Shown here: positions 1-6,717 of the stretch, piece by piece
Layout: each line of letters begins with the position of its first letter
Position numbering within the stretch: position 1 is the stretch's first letter
Assembly (NCBI GenBank): GCA_026708165.1
Contig: JAPOVO010000293.1
Coordinates: 10,174 to 16,890 of the forward strand
Direction of reading: 5' to 3'
DNA length: 6,717 nt
From: Chloroflexota bacterium
GTDB lineage: Bacteria > Chloroflexota > UBA11872 > VXNJ01
Translations under genes and position numbers: made by a program
The notes under the pieces: model-generated
What the model saw: the letters and a program-made list of their open reading frames with translations, nothing else
What the model was told of the DNA's origin: nothing
Database searches by the model: none

Positions 1-737
1 ATCCCAACGTCGAGACGCCCCTGAAGGACAAAGGCCCGGAGGACATCGACTTCATCGTCGTGCGCGAAAACACGGAAGGGCTGTATTCCGGGATGGGCGG
101 CGTGCAATACGGCGGCACGCCTTCGGAAGTTTCGACCCAGGTCCACATGACCACCTACCGAGGCGCTGAGCGCGCGGTCCGGTTCGCGTTCGAGGTCGCC
201 CGCAACAGGAACAGAGAAAAACAGCTTCACATGGTCGGCAAGACCAACGTACTCACCTACGTGCAGGGCACCTGGTGGCGGGCGTTCAATGAAGTTGGCG
301 ACGCCGACTATCCCGACATACGGCGCGAATACGCGCACGTCGACGCGGCGTCGATGTGGTTCATCAAGAACCCCGAATGGTTCGACGTGGTCGTCACCGA
401 CAACATCTTCGGCGACATCATCACCGACATCGGGGCCATCATCCAGGGCGGGATGGGGATAGCCGCCGGGGGCAACATCAACCCCGAGGGCGTATCCATG
501 TTCGAGCCCATCGGCGGCTCGGCTCCCAAGTACCAGGGCAAGAACGTAATAAATCCGCTCGCCGGAATAAACGCGATGCAGATGCTGATCGATCACCTCG
601 GCGAGGCTGACGCCGCCCAGCGGGTCGACAACGCCGTCGTCAAGTCGCTGGAGAGCGGCCGGATCAAGTCGATGAGCGCAGGCGCGATGGGCATGTCCAC
701 TTCGGAGGTCGGAGACTTTGTTGCGAGCCTTGTCTGA
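1..737 (+). CDS. Isocitrate/isopropylmalate dehydrogenase family protein, 5'-truncated by the window edge
   Basis: The reading frame is open from base 3 to a TGA stop at 735-737, giving 244 residues. The true start lies upstream: the family is usually about 350-360 residues, so roughly 110 N-terminal residues with the GDGIGPE-type nucleotide-binding motif are missing. The GTG at 60 is internal, because conserved sequence (PTPLKDKGPEDIDF type) continues upstream of it. Family marks visible are RENTEG (bases 63-80), the catalytic lysine in GKTNVL (Lys at 240-242), an aspartate in HVDAAS (342-344), the metal-binding aspartates of FGDIITD (414-416 and 426-428), and FEPIGGSAPKYQGKNVINP near the C-terminus. 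These enzymes oxidatively decarboxylate a 2-hydroxyacid with NAD(P)+ and Mg/Mn in the cytoplasm. RENTEGLYS is not the LeuB-type RELTGGIYF loop and is closer to the isocitrate, homoisocitrate and tartrate dehydrogenase branches, so the substrate is open. It lies 35 bases upstream of leuB, probably cotranscribed. Family assignment is firm; exact activity is not. Confidence 0.9.
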   Translation, partial: PNVETPLKDKGPEDIDFIVVRENTEGLYSGMGGVQYGGTPSEVSTQVHMTTYRGAERAVRFAFEVARNRNREKQLHMVGKTNVLTYVQGTWWRAFNEVGDADYPDIRREYAHVDAASMWFIKNPEWFDVVVTDNIFGDIITDIGAIIQGGMGIAAGGNINPEGVSMFEPIGGSAPKYQGKNVINPLAGINAMQMLIDHLGEADAAQRVDNAVVKSLESGRIKSMSAGAMGMSTSEVGDFVASLV

Positions 738-760
738 ACCTAGCCCCGCCCCGGCGCCGC

Positions 761-764
761 GGAG
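761..764 (+). promoter_or_regulatory. Ribosome binding site supporting the TTG start of leuB
   Basis: GGAG lies eight bases before the TTG at 773. No ATG or GTG in this frame lies upstream of the conserved N-terminal motif YLPGDGVGPEVV, and a start further downstream would remove that motif. The site therefore decides the TTG as start codon. Confidence 0.6.
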
Positions 765-772
765 CGTCTGAT

Positions 773-1852
773 TTGGGCGAGTTCTCGATTGCATACCTCC
801 CCGGCGACGGCGTAGGACCGGAGGTCGTCGGCCAGGCCCGGCGCGTGCTGGATGCGGTCGGCGAGAAGTTCGGCCACCGCTTCGAGGGCCGGACCGCCCT
901 GGTCGGCGCGTGCTCGATAGAGCGTCACGGTCGGGAGATCACCGACGAGGTGATTGACCTGTCCAAGTCCTCGCATGCCGTCCTCCTCGGCGCGTGCGGC
1001 GTCCCCGGTGGCGAGGCCGTCAACGGCCGGCATCCGGAGCGCGCCGTGCTCGACTTGCGCGAAGAGATGGAGCTGTGGGCAAACATTCGACCGCTCCGCT
1101 TGAGCAAGCACCTGCTCGGCTCCTCGCCCGTCAAGCGTGAAATCGTCGAAGGCGCCGACCTGCTCGTATTCCGCGAGTTGACCGGTGGCATCTATTTCGC
1201 CGAACCCAAGGGGCGCGGCGAGGTCGACGGCGAGCCGGCGGCGTTCGACACGCTGCTCTATCGCGAAAGCGAGATCCGCCGCATCGTCGAGCGGGCGTTC
1301 GAGCACGCCGAGAAGCGGCGCGGACTGGTCACGTCGGTCGACAAGATGAACGTCCTCGAAAGCTCCCGGTTCTGGCGGGAAGTAGCCGAAGACGTCGCCG
1401 CCGGGCATCCCGACATTGACTTCCACAGTATGCTTGTCGACGCATTCGCAATGCGCCTGATAATCAGTCCGAGGGATTTCGACGTGGTCGTTACAGGCAA
1501 CATGTTCGGCGACATAATCACCGACGAAATGTCGGTGCTCGCGGGTTCGCTCGGGCTTATGCCGTCGGCCAGCCTGGGCGACGGCGGGGTTGGACTCTAC
1601 GAGCCAATCCACGGAAGCGCGCCCGATATCGCCGGTCAGAACGTGGCCAATCCGCTGGGGACCATCCTCAGCGCCGCGATGCTGCTTGAGCTTTCGCTGG
1701 GACTCCCCGAAGAGGCGCGGGCGGTCGAGGACGCCGTCGAAGCCGCGCTCGCCAAGGGTTACCGCACAGCGGACATCATGGAGGATGAAACGTCGCTCCG
1801 TGTCGGCACGGCCGGCATGGGCGACGCCGTGATTGCCGAGCTGATCTCCTAG
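773..1852 (+). CDS. leuB: 3-isopropylmalate dehydrogenase
   Basis: This 359-residue protein is full length for LeuB. The enzyme oxidises and decarboxylates (2R,3S)-3-isopropylmalate to 4-methyl-2-oxopentanoate with NAD+ in leucine synthesis; LeuB enzymes also act on beta-methylmalate in the citramalate route to isoleucine. Visible motifs are GDGVGPE (11-17), the substrate-recognition helix with Glu89, Val92, Leu93 and Arg96, Arg106 in ANIRP, RELTGGIYF (134-142), DKMNVL with catalytic Lys191, Asp223 in VDAFAM, and FGDIITDE with metal ligands Asp247 and Asp251. EPIHGSAPDIAGQNVANP follows. From Lys191 onward these sit at a constant +6 offset from Thermus thermophilus LeuB Lys185, Asp217, Asp241 and Asp245 (alignment from memory), and the RELTGG loop is LeuB-type. 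Translation starts at TTG with GGAG eight bases upstream. A paralog precedes it by 35 bases and cimA follows 79 bases later, suggesting one operon. Unlike the upstream paralog, the assignment here is secure. Confidence 0.95.
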   Translation: MGEFSIAYLPGDGVGPEVVGQARRVLDAVGEKFGHRFEGRTALVGACSIERHGREITDEVIDLSKSSHAVLLGACGVPGGEAVNGRHPERAVLDLREEMELWANIRPLRLSKHLLGSSPVKREIVEGADLLVFRELTGGIYFAEPKGRGEVDGEPAAFDTLLYRESEIRRIVERAFEHAEKRRGLVTSVDKMNVLESSRFWREVAEDVAAGHPDIDFHSMLVDAFAMRLIISPRDFDVVVTGNMFGDIITDEMSVLAGSLGLMPSASLGDGGVGLYEPIHGSAPDIAGQNVANPLGTILSAAMLLELSLGLPEEARAVEDAVEAALAKGYRTADIMEDETSLRVGTAGMGDAVIAELIS

Positions 1853-1875
1853 GTCCCTCTATTCACGAACGATAA

Positions 1876-1894
1876 CGGGCCTGCCAGAGGCCCG
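1876..1894. repeat. Perfect 7-bp inverted repeat (hairpin) in the leuB-cimA gap
   Basis: CGGGCCT at 1876-1882 is followed by a five-base loop (GCCAG) and its exact complement AGGCCCG at 1888-1894. The hairpin lies 21 bases before the cimA ribosome binding site. It has no directly following T-run (only TTTT at 1909-1912, 14 bases on), so it is not a standard intrinsic terminator. It could be an mRNA processing or stability element, or a weak attenuator. The repeat is certain; its function is not. Confidence 0.5.
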
Positions 1895-1914
1895 CGCACC
1901 ATCGCCGATTTTCC

Positions 1915-1919
1915 AGGAG
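1915..1919 (+). promoter_or_regulatory. Ribosome binding site of cimA
   Basis: AGGAG lies twelve bases before the ATG at 1932, slightly longer than ideal spacing. The ATG directly precedes the conserved N-terminus SKVFLYDTTLRDG, so this start is well supported. Confidence 0.6.
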
Positions 1920-1931
1920 CCGCAATCCGAA

Positions 1932-3506
1932 ATGTCCAAGGTATTTCTGTACGACACCACTCTGCGAGATGGCTCGCAGGGAGAAGGGATTTCATTCTCA
2001 GCGTCCGACAAGATGAAGATCGCCCGCCGCCTCGACGAGTTCGGCATTCACTACATAGAGGGCGGATTTCCGGGCGCGAATCCCAAGGACATCGAGTTCT
2101 TCGAGCTTGCGCGCCAGCATGACTGGCAGAACGCCAAGATCGTCGCCTTCGGCGCGACCCGCCGGAAGGGCATCGCCGTCGAAGACGATCCCGCCGTCGC
2201 GGCGATCGTGGGGAGCGGCGTGTCGGCGGTCGCGCTGGTGGCCAAGTTCTCGCGGTGGCAAGTGGAGCACATTCTCGAAGCGGCTCCCGAGCAAAACCTG
2301 GCGATGATCCGCGACACCGTTTCGTACCTGAAGCGGCGCGGGCTGGAAGTGATAGTCGACGCCGAGCACTACTTCGACGGCTTCCAGGACGATCCCGACT
2401 ACGCCCTCGCCTGTCTCGACGCCGCCGTCGAAGCCGGCTGCGACTGGCTGGTGCTGTGCGACACGAACGGCGGATCGCTCGTGAGGCACATCCGCGAATC
2501 GACCCGCATAGCCGTGGGCCGTTCGCCGGTTCCGGTCGGGATCCACACGCACAACGACATGGACCTCGCAACCGCCGGATCGATCGCGGCGGTCGGCGCC
2601 GGAGCCACCCAGGTCCAGGGGACGATCAACGGGCTCGGCGAACGCTGCGGTAACGCCAACCTCTGCGCCGTGGTCGCCAACTTGCAGCTAAAGATGGGCG
2701 TCGAGTGCGTATCCGAGGAGAGCCTCGCGCGTCTGACCGAGCTATCGCACTTCGTATCGGAGACGGCCAACCTGGTCCCGAATTCGCAGATGGCCTACGT
2801 CGGCCAGAGCGCCTTCGCCCACAAGGCCGGATACCACGCCAGCGCCACGGCCAAGGCCGAGCACGCCTACCAGCACGTCGACCCCGTTCTCGTCGGCAAC
2901 CGCCAGCGGATTCTGGTCTCGGAGCTGTCCGGCGCCAGCAACGTCGTCACGCGCACCAAGCAAATGGGAATCGGCCAGTCCCGGCAGGACGCCGCCGAGA
3001 CCGCCAGGACGCTCAAGCTGATGGAGTCGCGGGGATTCCAGTTCGAGGGCGCCGAGGCGTCGTTCGAGCTGCTCGTCCGGCGACAGGCCCCGGGCTACCG
3101 GCCCCCGTTCGAGTTGGTCGACTTTCTAACCCTCGTCGAGACGCGCGACGGCAAGGCGGCTCTCTCCGAGGCGATGGTCAAGATAAAGGTGGGGGGAAAA
3201 GTCTTTCACACCGCCGCGGAGGGCAACGGACCGGTGAGCGCCCTGGACGCGGGCACGCGCAAGGCGCTGCTGACCGCCTATCCGACGCTCGATTCGGTCC
3301 GGCTTATCGACTACAAGGTACGAATAGTCGACAGCGACGCGGGCACCGACGCCAGCACGCGAGTGCTCATCGAGTCCACCAACGGCGAGGACTTCTGGAC
3401 CACCGTCGGCAGCTCCACCAACGTGGTCGAAGCCTCCTGGCTCGCTCTCGCCGACAGCTTCGAATACGCCATCATGCTCCAGGAAAACGGCAAGGGGGCG
3501 GGATAG
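1932..3506 (+). CDS. cimA: (R)-citramalate synthase
   Basis: This 524-residue protein belongs to the isopropylmalate/homocitrate/citramalate synthase family and has the usual CimA length. It would condense pyruvate with acetyl-CoA to form (R)-citramalate, the first step of the threonine-independent route to 2-oxobutyrate and isoleucine. The N-terminal TIM barrel (about 1-280) starts with DTTLRDGSQGEG, where Arg12 and Asp13 are the catalytic and metal-binding positions. IHTHND gives metal ligands His205 and His207, and GTINGLGERCGNANL (230-244) includes Asn241. The early YIEGGFPGANPKD stretch is typical of the CimA subfamily rather than LeuA. A linker region (about 290-385) leads to a C-terminal LeuA-type allosteric domain (about 390-524) containing AEGNGPVSALD, the usual site of feedback control by a branched-chain amino acid. 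The gene ends in TAG and is probably cotranscribed with the two dehydrogenase genes upstream. Isopropylmalate or homocitrate synthase are less likely alternatives. Confidence 0.93.
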   Translation: MSKVFLYDTTLRDGSQGEGISFSASDKMKIARRLDEFGIHYIEGGFPGANPKDIEFFELARQHDWQNAKIVAFGATRRKGIAVEDDPAVAAIVGSGVSAVALVAKFSRWQVEHILEAAPEQNLAMIRDTVSYLKRRGLEVIVDAEHYFDGFQDDPDYALACLDAAVEAGCDWLVLCDTNGGSLVRHIRESTRIAVGRSPVPVGIHTHNDMDLATAGSIAAVGAGATQVQGTINGLGERCGNANLCAVVANLQLKMGVECVSEESLARLTELSHFVSETANLVPNSQMAYVGQSAFAHKAGYHASATAKAEHAYQHVDPVLVGNRQRILVSELSGASNVVTRTKQMGIGQSRQDAAETARTLKLMESRGFQFEGAEASFELLVRRQAPGYRPPFELVDFLTLVETRDGKAALSEAMVKIKVGGKVFHTAAEGNGPVSALDAGTRKALLTAYPTLDSVRLIDYKVRIVDSDAGTDASTRVLIESTNGEDFWTTVGSSTNVVEASWLALADSFEYAIMLQENGKGAG

Positions 3507-3527
3507 TTGTAGCGTTGAGGGGTCCTT

Positions 3528-3550
3528 GGCTGACGACCAGCCAGTCAGCC
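3528..3550. repeat. Inverted repeat in the cimA-hsdR gap
   Basis: GGCTGAC at 3528-3534 and GTCAGCC at 3544-3550 are exact complements around a nine-base loop. A competing pairing exists: TGGCTG (3527-3532) with CAGCCA (3538-3543). It begins 21 bases after the cimA stop, where a terminator would be expected, but no T-run follows. It might be a weak or factor-assisted terminator, or an operator for hsdR expression. The rest of the 115-base gap shows no gene. Confidence 0.45.
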
Positions 3551-3621
3551 GCCGGTAGTATTCCCGCGCAACTGTTGCTCCGCACTACAATCATCGAGGC
3601 CATCGCCGAACCGCAAGGCAC

Positions 3622-6153
3622 ATGAACGAAGCTACCGCCCGAATCAAGATCAACAAGCAGCTTGAGCTTGCGGGCTGGCGTTTCTTCCCGGAAGGGGATA
3701 AACCCGCCAATATCCGGTTGGAGCTAAGCGTCCGGATCTGGCAATCAGATCTTGACGACCTCGGCGACGATTTCGAGAAGACCAAAAAAGGGGTAGTCGA
3801 TTTCCTGCTGCTTGATTCCAAGGGATTCCCTCTCCTCGTCTTGGAGGCGAAGTCCGAGAACAAGAACCCCCTGACAGGCAAGGAGCAGGCGCGGAAATAC
3901 GCGCTCTCACAGAAATGCCGCTTTGTAATCCTTTCAAACGGCAATTTGCATTACCTTTGGGACCTGGAGCGGGGCAATCCCCACATAATCACGTCGTTCC
4001 CAACGCCCGAGTCGGTCACTGGCTACGCGCAGGTACAGCCCGACCCAGAGCGCCTGATCCGCGAGCAAGTAGACGCTGATTACATTGTTCTCACCCAGCG
4101 GCCTAACTACGCCTCCGAAGCGGCCTGGAAGAACGAAGCCGAGCGCGAAGATTACAAACGAGCCAACAGCCTGCGATTCCTGCGCGATTACCAGCTCAAG
4201 GCCGTTCACACGTTGCAGCAGGCGGTGAAGGACGGCGCCGACCGCTTCCTGTTCGAGATGGCCACCGGCACCGGTAAGACACTCACCGCCGCCGCTGTCA
4301 TCAAGCTGTTTCTAAACTCACAAAATGCATCCCGCGTGCTCTTCCTGGTCGACCGACTTGAATTGGAAGAGCAGGCCAGGAAGGTATTTCAGAGGCTCCT
4401 GTCGGCGGACGCCCAAACGGTCGTTTACAAGAAAAACCGCAGCGACTGGCAGAGAGCCGACATAGTCGTCACCACGGTCCAGTCCTTGCAGTTCAACAAC
4501 AAGTACCAGTCGCTCTTCTCGCCCACCGACTTCGACCTCGTTATCTCCGACGAAGCGCACCGCTCCATCAGCGGCAACGCGCGGGCGGTATTCGACTACT
4601 TCGTCGGCTACAAGCTTGGCCTGACCGCCACGCCGCGCGACTATCTGAAGGGGGTAGACTTGATGGACCCTTTGGCACGCGATCCGCGTGATGTCGAACG
4701 GCGGCTCTTGCGCGACACCTACCGCACGTTCGGCTGCGAAAGCGGCGAGCCTACCTTCCGTTATTCGCTGCTCGACGGCGTGCGCGACGGTTACCTGGTC
4801 AACCCCACGGTGGTGGACGCCCGCACCCACGTGACCACCCAACTGCTTGCGGAAGATGGGTTCGTCGTCACCTACACCGACAATGCCGGCGACGACCACG
4901 AGGAGGCCTTCAAGCAGCGCGAGTTCGAGAGGCGCTTCTTCTCCGAGGCTACCAACAAGGTTCTCTGCAAGACATTTCTCGAGAATGCATTGCGCGATCC
5001 CGTAAGCGGCGAGATAGGCAAATCCATCGTATTCGCCGTCAGCCAGAATCACGCCGCCAAGCTGACTCAGCTCCTGAACGAAATGGCCGACATGATGTAT
5101 CCGGACAAGTACCAGTCCGACTTCGCCGTGCAAGTCTCTTCGCACGTTGCGGACGCCCAGCAGTTCACCATCAACTTCGCCAACAACAAACTGATGGGTT
5201 CGGAGAACTTCATACCGTCATACAAGACCAGCAGGGCCCGCGTGTGCGTGACTGTCGGGATGATGACCACCGGTTACGACTGCACCGACATCCTCAATCT
5301 GGGACTGTTTCGCCCAATCTTCTCGCCTACCGACTTCGTCCAGATCAAGGGACGCGGAACCCGCCAGCACGACTTCCGCGACGACCTTTTCGACGACGAT
5401 CTCAAAGAGGAAGTGATTGAGCCGGACAAGACCACGTTCAAGCTCTTCGACTTCTTCGCCACCTGCGAGTACTTCGAGACCGAGTTCAATTACGACCAGG
5501 TGATTAAGCTGCCCACGCCGCCAACCTTAAACGGCGGCGGCAACGGTCGAGGTCGAGTGAAGCGGGGCGGCGCCTACGAGCACCTGGGCACGGACATTCT
5601 CAAGACAATTAGCGCGGAGCCTGTCGGCGCTGAGGGAATGAAGATCGACCGTATGTTATTTGGCCGGTTCGAGGAAGTCGTGCTCCAGGACGAGACCGTG
5701 GCGCAAGCGGTTGAGGCCGAGCAGTGGGAGGTAGCTGAAGATCACGTCATTCGCAACATCTTCGACCAGCCTGGAGACCGCTACACCCTCGACCGGTTGC
5801 GCAAAGCCGCCAACGTGGACCGTCCGTTGACCACCCGAGAGGTCCTGGAGAAGGCCTTCGGCTTGATACCGCGATTCAAGTCGAAAGACGAGCTACTCGA
5901 AGAAGAGTTCGCGAAGTTCATGGTCGACTACAGACCGTCAAAGGCTTCGTCGGTTATACCCATCAAGAATTTGTTCAAGGCTTACGCGACGAACGGCTCG
6001 GTGCGAGCCGCCATCGACGAGAGCAAGTCCGGTAATCTTGCCACGAATCCCGTCTTTTCCAGCCACGACCTAAGCCAGGTGCCGGAGACGTTCCGAAGGC
6101 TCGTTCCCGAATACATCAGGGACTACCTCTCTCTGAAAAGGTTCACCTCGTAG
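3622..6153 (+). CDS. hsdR: Type I restriction enzyme R subunit (endonuclease and translocase)
   Basis: This 843-residue protein is the motor and nuclease subunit of a type I restriction-modification complex. With HsdM and HsdS it binds unmodified target DNA, translocates it using ATP and cuts at a distance. The N-terminal nuclease domain has the PD-(D/E)XK residues Asp60 (GVVDF) and Glu75-x-Lys77 (VLEAK), followed by the type I QxxxY motif Gln89-Tyr93. The superfamily 2 helicase core has Walker A ATGTGKT (214-220), DEAH (310-313), LTATP (334-338), TTGYD (549-553) and QIKGRGTR (574-581). The remaining 250 or so residues fit the EcoEI-type C-terminal domain. The length is near that of EcoAI/EcoEI (type IB) enzymes and shorter than EcoKI-type HsdR. 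All key residues are present and the frame is intact. The ATG is the only plausible start; AAGG lies just three bases before it, a poor ribosome binding site. hsdM follows after six bases. Codons such as TTA, TTT and TTG appear more often by eye than in cimA, hinting at a separate origin. Confidence 0.95.
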   Translation: MNEATARIKINKQLELAGWRFFPEGDKPANIRLELSVRIWQSDLDDLGDDFEKTKKGVVDFLLLDSKGFPLLVLEAKSENKNPLTGKEQARKYALSQKCRFVILSNGNLHYLWDLERGNPHIITSFPTPESVTGYAQVQPDPERLIREQVDADYIVLTQRPNYASEAAWKNEAEREDYKRANSLRFLRDYQLKAVHTLQQAVKDGADRFLFEMATGTGKTLTAAAVIKLFLNSQNASRVLFLVDRLELEEQARKVFQRLLSADAQTVVYKKNRSDWQRADIVVTTVQSLQFNNKYQSLFSPTDFDLVISDEAHRSISGNARAVFDYFVGYKLGLTATPRDYLKGVDLMDPLARDPRDVERRLLRDTYRTFGCESGEPTFRYSLLDGVRDGYLVNPTVVDARTHVTTQLLAEDGFVVTYTDNAGDDHEEAFKQREFERRFFSEATNKVLCKTFLENALRDPVSGEIGKSIVFAVSQNHAAKLTQLLNEMADMMYPDKYQSDFAVQVSSHVADAQQFTINFANNKLMGSENFIPSYKTSRARVCVTVGMMTTGYDCTDILNLGLFRPIFSPTDFVQIKGRGTRQHDFRDDLFDDDLKEEVIEPDKTTFKLFDFFATCEYFETEFNYDQVIKLPTPPTLNGGGNGRGRVKRGGAYEHLGTDILKTISAEPVGAEGMKIDRMLFGRFEEVVLQDETVAQAVEAEQWEVAEDHVIRNIFDQPGDRYTLDRLRKAANVDRPLTTREVLEKAFGLIPRFKSKDELLEEEFAKFMVDYRPSKASSVIPIKNLFKAYATNGSVRAAIDESKSGNLATNPVFSSHDLSQVPETFRRLVPEYIRDYLSLKRFTS

Positions 6154-6159
6154 ATTCCG

Positions 6160-6717
6160 ATGCTTGACGCCGAAACCAAACGCCGCATCGATACCGCCCG
6201 CGACATCCTCGTCGGCAAGGTTCCCGATCCCAAGAGCCAGGTCGAGCAGATAACCATCGCGCTCATCTACAAGTTCATGGACGATATCGACGCCCAGAGC
6301 GAGGAGCTTGGCGGCGAGCGGAGCTTCTTCGCCGGCGAGTTCGCCCGCTATGGCTGGACCGCGCTCATGCGCTCCGGGCTGGGCGGTCACGAGGTGCTCG
6401 GCCTCTACGCCGAGGCCATAACCCGGATGCCCGAAAACCCGGGCATCCCGCCGCTCTTTCGCGACATCTTCGACAACGCTTACCTCCCCTACCGCGATCC
6501 CGAAACGCTGCGCGCGTTTCTCAAGGTCATTGACGAGTTCGAGTACGACCACTCCGAACGGCTGGGCGACGCGTTCGAATACCTGCTATCGGTCATGGGT
6601 TCCCAAGGCGACGCCGGGCAGTTCCGAACGCCCCGCCACATAATCGACTTCATCGTCGCGGTCATCGACCCCAAGAAAGACGAAACGGTACTCGACCCGG
6701 CCTGCGGCACCGCCGGA
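6160..6717 (+). CDS. hsdM: Type I restriction-modification methyltransferase M subunit, 3'-truncated by the window edge
   Basis: An open frame of 186 codons runs from the ATG at 6160 to the window end without a stop. The product would be the N6-adenine methyltransferase subunit, which with HsdS methylates the target site using S-adenosylmethionine and is also needed for restriction. Residues 1 to about 135 match the helical HsdM N-terminal domain. The catalytic domain begins with GQFRTPRHIIDFIV (153-166), the type I M-subunit signature, and the AdoMet-binding motif I DPACGTAG (179-186) ends exactly at the edge. The catalytic NPPF/Y motif would lie beyond the window; family members are usually about 480-550 residues. 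No good ribosome binding site is near the ATG (AAGG at 6138-6141 is too far), and the start is only six bases after the hsdR stop, so translational coupling is likely. An in-frame TAG at 6151-6153 excludes a start further upstream than ATT 6154. The gene order hsdR-hsdM implies hsdS further downstream. Confidence 0.93.
   Translation, partial: MLDAETKRRIDTARDILVGKVPDPKSQVEQITIALIYKFMDDIDAQSEELGGERSFFAGEFARYGWTALMRSGLGGHEVLGLYAEAITRMPENPGIPPLFRDIFDNAYLPYRDPETLRAFLKVIDEFEYDHSERLGDAFEYLLSVMGSQGDAGQFRTPRHIIDFIVAVIDPKKDETVLDPACGTAG

Noticed and set aside
60..62. GTG as the real start of the first dehydrogenase
   Set aside because: Conserved family sequence continues in frame upstream to the window edge, and the N-terminal nucleotide-binding motif is missing, so the gene is cut by the window.
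740..1612. Long minus-strand open frame (290 codons) opposite leuB
   Set aside because: It is fully antisense to a clearly recognised leuB, shows no familiar domain, and long antisense frames are common in high-GC coding sequence.
1876..1912. Rho-independent terminator after leuB
   Set aside because: The stem is good, but the TTTT is 14 bases beyond it rather than adjacent, and cimA follows directly in a shared pathway.
3586..3591. TACAAT as a -10 promoter element for hsdR
   Set aside because: It matches five of six consensus bases, but no acceptable -35 element lies 16-18 bases upstream, so it is too weak to call.
2705..3625. 306-codon plus-strand frame overlapping the cimA 3' half and the gap
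   Set aside because: It is very rich in Arg, Gly and Pro with no recognisable motif, as expected of an off-frame reading of high-GC cimA.
4318..5145. 275-codon minus-strand frame opposite hsdR
   Set aside because: It lies wholly within the helicase region of hsdR and its composition reflects the complementary reading; no domain is visible.
6070..6552. 160-codon minus-strand frame across the hsdR-hsdM junction
   Set aside because: It overlaps both real genes antisense and has no recognisable domain.

Overview
The window is a high-GC bacterial segment with every convincing gene on the + strand. It has two functional blocks. The left block (about 1-3506) is branched-chain amino acid biosynthesis: the 3' part of an isocitrate/isopropylmalate-dehydrogenase-family gene, a complete 3-isopropylmalate dehydrogenase (leuB), and a complete citramalate-synthase-type gene (cimA). 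The right block (about 3622 to the window end) is a type I restriction-modification locus: a complete hsdR followed six bases later by the first 186 codons of hsdM. The hsdS specificity gene would be expected beyond the right edge.

In the left block, citramalate synthase condenses pyruvate and acetyl-CoA to make (R)-citramalate. After isomerisation (genes not in this window), a LeuB-type dehydrogenase oxidises beta-methylmalate to 2-oxobutyrate, the isoleucine precursor; the same enzyme type also serves leucine synthesis. Two clearly different dehydrogenase paralogs next to cimA suggest either a division of labour between the leucine and citramalate branches, or a different substrate for the first paralog. 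The short gaps (35 and 79 bases) support one transcription unit, although a GC-rich hairpin lies between leuB and cimA.

A 115-base gap (3507-3621) containing another inverted repeat separates this block from the restriction locus. The HsdR resembles the EcoAI/EcoEI (type IB) group in its length of about 840 residues and its motif order. HsdR would cleave and translocate unmodified DNA, and HsdM would methylate adenine. By eye, hsdR uses a looser codon set than the biosynthetic genes, which fits a mobile defence module next to housekeeping genes.

The organism cannot be named from this window. High GC, TTG initiation, frequent ATA codons despite high GC, and the cimA/leuB clustering would fit a Chloroflexota (Dehalococcoidia/SAR202-like) or similar environmental bacterium, but this is a weak guess. 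I see no tRNA, rRNA, CRISPR array, transposase or attachment site. Nothing here amounts to a clearly new system; the most interesting points are the paired dehydrogenases and the in-frame hsdR-TAG-hsdM junction.
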